Assembly: GCF_051233685.1 (NCBI RefSeq)
Contig: NZ_JBAMMY010000171.1
Location: 1 to 18,904, forward strand
Source: RPRI01 sp051233685
GTDB taxonomy: Bacteria; Desulfobacterota; Desulfobacteria; Desulfobacterales; RPRI01
Length of the DNA: 18,904 nucleotides
Direction of reading: 5' to 3'
How positions within the stretch are numbered: position 1 is the stretch's first letter; every line of letters begins with the position of its first letter. The position numbers and the translations under genes are program-made. Below are positions 1 through 6,866 of the stretch, in pieces. The notes beneath the pieces are model-generated. The model was not told where the DNA came from. It made no database searches and saw nothing but the letters and a program-made list of their open reading frames with translations.

Positions 1-1
1 A

Positions 2-868
2 AATGTCCGGCGTCGTTTCTACCACCGTTTGAATACGGTTAACAATATCCATGCTAAAATCTTTTCCGCAAATTTTCATGCGGTAACTTTATCATCTCCC
101 TATCACTGTGTCCAGAAAAAAAGTTATGGGACATGCTCAGAATCACCTGCCGGGGATATGGAAACCGTTATAAACGGTCTGCTTGGTCTTTCAGCGGAAG
201 GGGCGCGAAGCGCCCTCAATCAGTCAGGCGGTCTGACCCACACGGCCCTGGCGGAAGCAGCCTCTTTTGCCTTTAACCGCTATCTGACCGTTTTGTCCGA
301 CCGGATAAGAGGCTTTGGCGCAACGTCACCCTCCTTATTTGCGGAACAATCCCTCTGGGCGTCCCTGGACAATATCGCAAGCGACGCAGGGGTTACCTCC
401 CCGAAGGAAGACCGCCGCGGTATGTGGATGAAAGGATACGGGAGTATGGGAGACAGAAGAGATGATGACATCTCCTCGAAGTACGATTACACAACCGGAG
501 GCGTAGCCATGGGTTACGACAGGAAGTTGGAAAATAGTTTTCTGCTGGGGGTCTCCGCAGGCTATACCGCAGCGAAAGTCGATATGGACCACCTGGACGA
601 CTACGCCAGGGTATCCATTTACCATGCCTCCCTTTACGGGTCTTATCAGACCGCTTCCTGGCACATCAACAGCGCAGTCGCCTATGGGTATAACCGCTAC
701 GATACCAGCCGGGACATCGTATTCGGCGGAATCAACCGTACCGCCGACGCCGACTATGACGGACATAACATCAGCGGCTATGCGGAGGCAGGGTATGACT
801 ATGATGCAACGATATCCGACGACCGGACACAGCATGCCGGGTCGCTGGGGCTGAAATACAGATGGTAG
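2..868 (+). pseudogene. Autotransporter C-terminal fragment with internally deleted beta-barrel
   Basis: The frame is open from the left window edge, so the 5' end is unknown; the first possible start inside is TTG at 29. The product resembles the C-terminal part of type V autotransporters. An alpha-helical linker region (SAEGARSALNQSGGLTHTAL, then LAEAASFAFNRYLTVLSDR) leads into barrel strands beginning near MWMKGYGSMGDRRD. It ends in a strand with the outer-membrane signature GSLGLKYRW and a terminal aromatic residue. The barrel portion is only about 148 residues, against roughly 250-270 in the family. Early strands and the last strand are recognisable, but the middle strands are missing around GYAEAGYDYDATISDD (DNA about 790-806). 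The first ~50 residues do not look like autotransporter sequence. The region is clearly GC-richer than the rest of the window. I infer a non-functional remnant; a short variant barrel is possible but unlikely. Homology is recognised from motifs only. Confidence 0.72.
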
Positions 869-979
869 GAAGGCGATAGAGAAAGATAATATATAAAGCT
901 GTTAAGATATTTAGTGGCACATCTATAATTGGTAACAAGACAGTAAATCACAATTCAAGATGTGACATATATCTTCATT

Positions 980-1478
980 ATGCCACGGAAAGCCAGAGTT
1001 GATACTACAGGTGCATTACACCACATAATTGTGCGCGGGATCGAACGTCGTAAAATCTTTTACGACAATTTTGATCGAAACGCATTTGCAAACAGGCTAA
1101 GCCGGATATTAACTGAAACGCACACTGATTGTTTTGCCTGGGCGCTTATACCAAATCACGTTCATCTTTTGCTGCGAGCCGGGATAGTGGACAATTATAA
1201 TAGCTTGAAGAAATATGCCTATAGCGGGCATTGCGCGCTATAGGGCAAGTGCCAAAATAATTGGCAGAATACATAATATATATTATCCTTATTTGGTCGG
1301 AAGGTATCCAAACACTGTTGAAGCACGCGGAGTGCTATGTTACTGGGCGGCAAGGGAACTTGGCCTCAGCACTTTGGAGCTATCCAAAAAGCTTGGCATT
1401 TCTCAGCCCACAGCCAGTCAATCGGCAAAACGTGGTGAAAAGATAGTAAAGGAGAAGGGACTCAAAATAATTGGATAG
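980..1478 (+). pseudogene. REP-associated tyrosine transposase (RAYT) remnant in three pieces
   Basis: Reading from ATG 980 (GTG 962 is in frame upstream), the first ~68 residues match the N-terminus of Y1/IS200-like RAYT proteins. They include MPRKARVDTTGALHHIIVRG and the HUH metal-binding pair in PNHVHLLLR (H60, H62). The sequence then jumps at LRAGIV (about 1172-1190) to a later segment, LKKYAYSGHCAL. Stops follow at 1241, 1274 and 1319, although homology-like sequence (GKCQNNWQNT, YILSLFGRKVS) continues between them. After a frame change near 1300-1312, the C-terminal helix-turn-helix tail (EARGVLCYWAARELGLSTLE, then KLGISQPTASQS) reads in another frame to the stop at 1478. The catalytic tyrosine region, normally in an NRYKS-like segment after the HUH motif, is absent. 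Known role of intact proteins: single-strand transposase acting on REP palindromes. This copy cannot be active. Confidence 0.8.
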
Positions 1479-1571
1479 CTTATATTAATATATCAATACC
1501 CGCCACTTATCCCGTCCCCCGAAGATGGCAAAGTATTTGAAGCTCTCTTGCGTTGCCCATAACATTTTTAG

Positions 1572-1613
1572 AAACCCTGTTGCAATGATTAGCAATTGAA
1601 ACAGGGTTTTTTT
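1572..1613 (+). terminator. Rho-independent terminator, possibly bidirectional
   Basis: A 15-bp stem pairs 1572-1586 with 1595-1609 with a single G-A mismatch and an 8-base loop. A run of seven T (1607-1613) overlaps and follows the 3' arm on the + strand. It lies between the RAYT remnant (+) and the end of typA (-). The T-run favours + strand use. On the - strand the stem is followed only by TTTCTAAAAA, so termination of typA there would be weaker. Confidence 0.75.
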
Positions 1614-1622
1614 AAATGCTAA

Positions 1623-3467
1623 TTATTGGTCGGTGGCCTTAAGCTTTGCCGATCTCATGGAATGTCTTTTATGGGCGGAAAGTACTGCTTTTCTGATGCG
1701 TACCGATTGCGGGGTTACTTCAACCATTTCATCATCGCGGATGAAATTTATTGCACTTTCAAGTGTCTGAAGCTTAACCGGAGCAAGAAGAATATGGTCA
1801 TCTTTGCCGGAAGCTCTCATGTTTGTTAATTTTTTCTCCTTGCATGCATTTACGTTGATATCGCCTTCCTTGTTATGCTCTCCCACAACCATTCCTTCAT
1901 ATACCGGAGTACCGGGAACAATCAAAAGCCTGCCTCTCGGTTCAAGGTTAAACAAGGCATAAGCGACTGCATTGCCGGATCTGTCTGAAACTATAGAGCC
2001 GGTAAATCGTACCGGAAAGTCACCTCTGTATTTTTCATAACCGGAAAAATATGAATTCATTATACCGGTTCCCTTTGTATCCGTAAGAAACTCATCTCTG
2101 TAGCCGATAAGCGCTCTTGACGGAATAGAAAATTCGATCCTGACTCTTCCTCTTTCATTGTTTACAAGATTTAACATCCTTCCTTTTTTCGAAGAAAGCT
2201 TTTCGGAAACAATTCCGAGAAAGTTTTCATTGCAATCGATAAAAAGATGCTCTATGGGTTCAAGTTTTTCGCCGTCCTTATATTTCATAATAACTTCAGG
2301 CCTACCCACACATAGCTCGAAACCTTCCCTGCGCATGGTTTCGATAAGTATAGCCAATTGGAATTCTCCTCTTCCCTTTACAATAAAAGAATCCATCTCC
2401 TGTTCATCGCTTACCTGAATTGCAACATTTCTTAGTGTCTCTTTGAACAGCCGTTCGCGAATCTTGCTGGATTGAACATATTTTCCCTCTTTTCCGGAAA
2501 AGGGAGAATTATTTATTGAAAATTTCATGGAAACAGTCGGTTCATCAACAGTAATTCTTTTTAAGGCTTTAGGAAAATTACTGGTGCAGATAGTATCTCC
2601 GATTTTAACATCCTCAATTCCTGAAAGTACTACTATGTCTCCGGGTTCGGCATTCTTGATTTCAATAATTGTTAAGCCTGCATAAGTTTGCAGTTTGGAA
2701 ACCTTAAGCGGAATGCAAGCGTTTTCGCTGTTAATGCATATGAGATTATCATGCTGTCCCATTTTACCGTTGGAAACTCTTCCTATTGCAAGTCTTCCGA
2801 GATAGTCGGAATATCCAACGTCTGAAACAAGCATCTGAAAGGGCTCTTCGGGATCATAGGAAGGAGGAGGTATTTCTTTTAAAATGGTATCAAGCAGCAG
2901 ATGAAGATTTTCTCCTTTTTCTTCCAGGCTCTTTTGTGAGATTCCATCACGGCCAATTGCATAAAGAAGAGGGAAATCAAGCTGTTCTTCATTTGCGTCA
3001 AGATCTATGAGAAGGTCATATATTTCATCTAAAACCTCATCCGGGCGGGCATCTTTCCGATCGATTTTATTTATCACGACTATAATCTTCAAACCGGCGG
3101 CGAGCGCTTTTTTAAGAACGAAACGTGTCTGAGGAAGCGGTCCCTCGGAGGCGTCAACAAGCAAAAGCGCACCGTCCGACATTGAAATGGCTCTTTCTAC
3201 TTCTCCGCCGAAGTCGGCATGTCCCGGAGTGTCGATTATGTTTATTTTAACGTCTTTCCAGACTACGGAACAGTTTTTGGCTGCAATGGTGATCCCTCTT
3301 TCACGTTCAAGATCCATCGAGTCCATTATTCTTTCATCGACCTGCTGCCCTGTTCTGAACAAACCGCTTTGTCTGAACATTCCGTCAACAAGGGTTGTTT
3401 TACCGTGATCAACATGGGCAATGATTGCAATATTTCTTATCTTTTCATTTTTAATAAATTCCGTCAT
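1623..3467 (-). CDS. typA: Ribosome-associated GTPase TypA/BipA
   Basis: Translational GTPase of the TypA/BipA family. It binds the 70S ribosome and is linked in other bacteria to stress responses, cold growth and large-subunit assembly. The 614-residue product is full length for the family. G motifs are visible: G1 AHVDHGKT (residues 17-24), G2 RGITI, G3 DTPGHADF and G4 NKID. The EF-G-like domains III and V follow, then the TypA-specific C-terminal domain (SYFSGYEKYRGDF, RGRLLIVPGTPVYEGMVVGE, TNMRASGKDD). The frame continues 11 codons upstream to 3500, but ATG 3467 is preferred: AGGAAA lies 5 bases before it (3473-3478), and the protein then begins MTEFIKNEKIRNIAIIAH as in homologues. It lies downstream of the PBP gene on the same strand, separated from it by a terminator, so it is probably transcribed on its own. 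Confidence 0.96.
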   Translation of the reverse strand: MTEFIKNEKIRNIAIIAHVDHGKTTLVDGMFRQSGLFRTGQQVDERIMDSMDLERERGITIAAKNCSVVWKDVKINIIDTPGHADFGGEVERAISMSDGALLLVDASEGPLPQTRFVLKKALAAGLKIIVVINKIDRKDARPDEVLDEIYDLLIDLDANEEQLDFPLLYAIGRDGISQKSLEEKGENLHLLLDTILKEIPPPSYDPEEPFQMLVSDVGYSDYLGRLAIGRVSNGKMGQHDNLICINSENACIPLKVSKLQTYAGLTIIEIKNAEPGDIVVLSGIEDVKIGDTICTSNFPKALKRITVDEPTVSMKFSINNSPFSGKEGKYVQSSKIRERLFKETLRNVAIQVSDEQEMDSFIVKGRGEFQLAILIETMRREGFELCVGRPEVIMKYKDGEKLEPIEHLFIDCNENFLGIVSEKLSSKKGRMLNLVNNERGRVRIEFSIPSRALIGYRDEFLTDTKGTGIMNSYFSGYEKYRGDFPVRFTGSIVSDRSGNAVAYALFNLEPRGRLLIVPGTPVYEGMVVGEHNKEGDINVNACKEKKLTNMRASGKDDHILLAPVKLQTLESAINFIRDDEMVEVTPQSVRIRKAVLSAHKRHSMRSAKLKATDQ

Positions 3468-3522
3468 ATAAATTTCCTGTATTAAATAACATTCTTTCAA
3501 AAGGTTTTATCAGTATTAAAAT

Positions 3523-3562
3523 GGAAAACAAAAACAGATTATATTAACAAAATATAATCTGT
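3523..3562 (-). terminator. Rho-independent terminator downstream of the PBP gene
   Basis: A perfect 11-bp stem pairs 3534-3544 with 3552-3562 (ACAGATTATAT and its complement) around a 7-base loop. Read on the - strand it is followed by a T-rich tract (TTTTTGTTTT, with two runs of T). It sits about 80 bases past the stop of the penicillin-binding protein gene and before typA. The stem is AT-rich, so efficiency is uncertain. Confidence 0.6.
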
Positions 3563-3640
3563 CGGGTAAGGTTGAGTCTTAATAATGTGCCGGATAAAAA
3601 GGCCTTTTAAGGTGGAGGTATTATCCTTTTCATAACAATA

Positions 3641-6049
3641 TTAAAAGCCTGATTTAAAAAAGTCTTCTGTGTCTGTTATAGCGCCCGGCTTATGGGTATA
3701 TTCTGTCGGGACGGTTCCTTCCTTAAAACATTCAAGAATTGTCTCTTTGGATTCAGGTATGGCCAGAAGACCGGTTTCAGCATCGATTTGTGCAAATTCA
3801 ATTCCTTCTTCGGTTTCGGGAAAATCTGTTACAGGTTTATCCGCCAGAGCATGCTGCATAAAATCAAACCAGATCGGGCCTGCTGCTACAGCGCCTGTTT
3901 CCGATCTTCCCAAAGAAGCCAATTCATCCGATCCGACCCAAACACCTGTAATATATTCAGGAGAATATCCTATAAACCATGCATCATACAAATCGTTAGT
4001 CGTGCCGGTTTTGCCGACAACCGGTCTGTTAAGTCCAAGCATTTTTTTGCCGGTTCCATAGGTTACAACACTTCTGAGAAGGCTTGTCATTATATATGCG
4101 GTATTTTTTCCAATTACCTGATTAAAAGAAGGTTTTGCTTCTTCAAGAACTCTTCCATCCCGGTTAACCACTTTTTCTATAAACAGCGGCTGAATCAGAC
4201 GGCCCTGATTCGCAAAAACCGAATAAGCCCTTACAAGCTCAAATAAAGAAACGCCAGAAGAGCCTAAAGCAAGCGACAGATTATTGCTTAACTCGGAAGT
4301 GATTCCCAGATTTCCGGCGTATTTTATAGCATAATCAACACCTATGGCTTTTAATATCTTGATTGTGACTACGTTGCGTGAGTGGGCAAGGGCGTCACGC
4401 AGAAGAGTCCGCCCGTTAAATTTATCATCATAGTTTTTGGGTTTCCAGACAAGGCTGGTCGCGCTGTTTTCAAAAGTAATCGGGGAATCGATTAATACGC
4501 TTGCAGGTGTAAATCCGTTGTCAATAGCTGCGGCATAAATTATCGGTTTGAAAGCGGAGCCCGGCTGCCGTTTTGATTGAATGGCCCTGTTGAACTGGTT
4601 TTTTGAAAAATCATAGCCACCTACCATAGCTTTAACATAACCGGTTTTCGCTTCTATGCAAAGCAGTGCCGATTCCTTATTGGGTTCCTGCTCAAGTGAC
4701 ACAGCCCATAATTCTTTATATCTATTATCATTAATCCGGTTTTTAATCTTAACAAGGATTAGATCACCTGCCTTAAAATATTTTTTCAGAGCCGCCTCAT
4801 AATAATTACCTTCTGAATCAACAGATTGTGTTATAGCCCATTTCATGTCTTCAGGTTGTATTATTCCATATGCATCACCGATACGGACAATAACATTGTT
4901 GCCATCTAAAGATGTTACAACTGCTTTTAAAATAATTCCTTCTTTTAAAGGAGTTTCTTTCATAATTTTATTTGTTTCATCTAAAACCGGCTTTATTTCA
5001 GAAGAAGAGAGATGTTTCACCGGGCCTCTGTAGCTATGCCTTTTATCAAGGTCCTGCAATCCCTTTCTTAAAGCTTCGCGGGCTGCTATCTGCATGCCAA
5101 TATTACAGGAGGTGTAAATATTAAACCCTCTCTTATACAATACGTCCTGTCCGTATTTTTGTTCCAGATATTGCCTGATATATTCGGAAAAATAGGGCGC
5201 AACTTCCATGTACAGGCTGTGTCTCTGCTGAATCTCTATCTTTGTATCAAGGGCTTGTTTGAGCTGATCTTTTGTTATATATCCTTCCTCCAGCATACGA
5301 TCCAAAACATATATCTGGCGTTGTTTTGATTTATCCATATTTCTGTATGGAGAATATCTTGTTGGAGCCTGGGGAAGACCTGCAAGCAGAGCGCATTCAG
5401 CCAGATTCAGTTCACTTGCTGATTTGCCGAAATATTTCTCGGATGCGGCTTCAACTCCGTATGCCCCGTTACCAAAATAAATCTGATTCAAATACAGATA
5501 TAAAATTTCATCCTTTGAAAAAGTTTTGTCTATCTTGTAGGCAAGGATAGCCTCGTTTATTTTTCTTTTGTAGCTTTTTTCGGGAGTTAATAAAAATGAT
5601 TTGGTAACCTGCTGGGTTATAGTGCTTCCTCCCTGAACAATTGATCCGGCCTCTATGTTTTTTATGAAGGCTCTGAGTATACTTTGTATATCCACTCCCT
5701 TGTGTTTATAAAATCTCGAATCTTCAGCTGAAATGAAGGCAGCCTTCAGCATGGAAGGGATTTTTCCCGAAGGAATTAATATTCTGTATTCCTTATAAAA
5801 TTCAGCTATTTTTTGATTATCATCCGAGTACACTGTTGTAACAACCGGCGGGTTGTAATCGGCCAGGTTGGATATTTTGGGAATCTCCTGTGTTATATGC
5901 AGATAAAAGCCTAATATTGTGAGAAAGACAAAAGATATTGCTATAAGCGCCGCCCATAGTGTCCATTTTAATATTTTTGCTGTTAATCCCTTTTCTTTAC
6001 GGGTTGACCGCTCTTTTAATATTTTTGAAACCTTTTTTTTCCTTCGCAT
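3641..6049 (-). CDS. mrcA: Class A penicillin-binding protein 1A (transglycosylase/transpeptidase)
   Basis: Bifunctional peptidoglycan synthase anchored in the inner membrane. It polymerises lipid II glycan strands and cross-links stem peptides. A basic N-terminus (RRKKK) precedes one transmembrane helix (about residues 29-50). The GT51 domain follows, with the catalytic-Glu motif AEDSRFYKHKG (Glu about 109) and GGSTITQQVTK. Then come an OB-like insert (KHLSSSEIKPVLDETNK and the IVRIGDAYGII region) and a transpeptidase domain with SAFK (nucleophile Ser about 498), SRN and KTGTT. The ~802-residue length suits PBP1A. ATG 6058 is also in frame, but its GGGA would sit 1 base upstream. ATG 6049 has GGGAA 9 bases upstream, so I chose it. 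The gene begins 42 bases after the ATPase stop, with no terminator seen between them, which suggests co-transcription. Confidence 0.95.
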   Translation of the reverse strand: MRRKKKVSKILKERSTRKEKGLTAKILKWTLWAALIAISFVFLTILGFYLHITQEIPKISNLADYNPPVVTTVYSDDNQKIAEFYKEYRILIPSGKIPSMLKAAFISAEDSRFYKHKGVDIQSILRAFIKNIEAGSIVQGGSTITQQVTKSFLLTPEKSYKRKINEAILAYKIDKTFSKDEILYLYLNQIYFGNGAYGVEAASEKYFGKSASELNLAECALLAGLPQAPTRYSPYRNMDKSKQRQIYVLDRMLEEGYITKDQLKQALDTKIEIQQRHSLYMEVAPYFSEYIRQYLEQKYGQDVLYKRGFNIYTSCNIGMQIAAREALRKGLQDLDKRHSYRGPVKHLSSSEIKPVLDETNKIMKETPLKEGIILKAVVTSLDGNNVIVRIGDAYGIIQPEDMKWAITQSVDSEGNYYEAALKKYFKAGDLILVKIKNRINDNRYKELWAVSLEQEPNKESALLCIEAKTGYVKAMVGGYDFSKNQFNRAIQSKRQPGSAFKPIIYAAAIDNGFTPASVLIDSPITFENSATSLVWKPKNYDDKFNGRTLLRDALAHSRNVVTIKILKAIGVDYAIKYAGNLGITSELSNNLSLALGSSGVSLFELVRAYSVFANQGRLIQPLFIEKVVNRDGRVLEEAKPSFNQVIGKNTAYIMTSLLRSVVTYGTGKKMLGLNRPVVGKTGTTNDLYDAWFIGYSPEYITGVWVGSDELASLGRSETGAVAAGPIWFDFMQHALADKPVTDFPETEEGIEFAQIDAETGLLAIPESKETILECFKEGTVPTEYTHKPGAITDTEDFFKSGF

Positions 6050-6091
6050 ATGAAACATTTCCCGATTGTTACCAAGCAGTATACTTTACTT

Positions 6092-6805
6092 CTATGTTGT
6101 TTGCTGTATCCATTTATTTTCTTTAATAAGCATCGTTGTCGGATCAATAAAAAGTTCGGTTTCACCTGAATCAGGTTTTCCTCCCTTAAGTGCCTTGAGT
6201 TGAATATCTTTTCCATCAGGCTGTATCAGTATGGTTTTTTCAAAAAGGTATTCAATATCATTAAAGTGAGCAGGTATCCCCAGAGGTGTTTCATCTTTTT
6301 GAATGCGAACCGTAAACCAGAGTTTAAGAGAATGGTTTTGGGCAAAGGTTTTAAGCTCTAAAAGCGATTCTTTTTGCGACACATCAAATGGGAGACCATC
6401 GATCAGAATAATATGGGGGCGGAAAATATTCTGCTCCATAAGTTCTGTCAACCTTTCTTCCAGTTTTGGAACACTGAAGCCCTCGACTTCAAATGTCATT
6501 ATAAACCTGTGCGGGAGCAATGTTTCAAATAATTGTTCCTGATCTTCAATGCTGTGTTGAGATGCGATGTTACGGTATACTTCTTTGTACCATAGACCGA
6601 CTTTTTTAACCGGATCATTCAGGCTAATATGAAGAACATTATTATTGCTGAGCAGATTGTAAATCGCCAGTTGAATAAGAAGAGCCGTTTTACCGACACC
6701 CGCATATGCCAGTATGGCACCGAAACCACCATCCTGAATTATTTCCGTTTCACTTCCTACCAGCCTTTCCAGAGGATGGCGGAGACTAAAACTATCTTTA
6801 ATCAT
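6092..6805 (-). CDS. RecA/KaiC-like P-loop ATPase of unknown function
   Basis: A 237-residue soluble protein that I cannot assign to a named gene. It has a P-loop at residues 33-40 (AYAGVGKT, with Ala instead of the first Gly) and a Walker B strand HIILIDGLP with Asp136. The DGGFGAILAYAGVGKTALL context and the strand order resemble the RecA/KaiC/DnaB ATPase fold. The last ~60 residues (FEKTILIQPDGKDIQLKALK) look like further beta strands without a DNA-binding or membrane motif. No signal peptide or transmembrane segment is visible. AAGGAG lies 8 bases before ATG 6805, a strong start. It sits 61 bases after fusA and 42 before the PBP gene, all on one strand, so it is probably in their operon. 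Its partner is unknown. The ATPase call is firm; anything more specific is not supported. Confidence 0.85.
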   Translation of the reverse strand: MIKDSFSLRHPLERLVGSETEIIQDGGFGAILAYAGVGKTALLIQLAIYNLLSNNNVLHISLNDPVKKVGLWYKEVYRNIASQHSIEDQEQLFETLLPHRFIMTFEVEGFSVPKLEERLTELMEQNIFRPHIILIDGLPFDVSQKESLLELKTFAQNHSLKLWFTVRIQKDETPLGIPAHFNDIEYLFEKTILIQPDGKDIQLKALKGGKPDSGETELFIDPTTMLIKENKWIQQTT

Positions 6806-6866
6806 TTTGTATGCTCCTTAAAAATATATATCAATCTATTTGTTGTTATCAACATAACGCAACAGT

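Noticed and set aside
335..835. Long - strand frame (166 codons) opposite the autotransporter fragment
   Set aside because: The + strand shows clear autotransporter motifs with proper codon logic. The antisense frame is a by-product of GC-rich coding sequence.
3596..3607. Perfect 12-base palindrome AAAAGGCCTTTT downstream of the PBP gene
   Set aside because: As a hairpin it would have only four A-T pairs. The nearby 11-bp stem at 3534-3562 is the better terminator; short palindromes are expected by chance.
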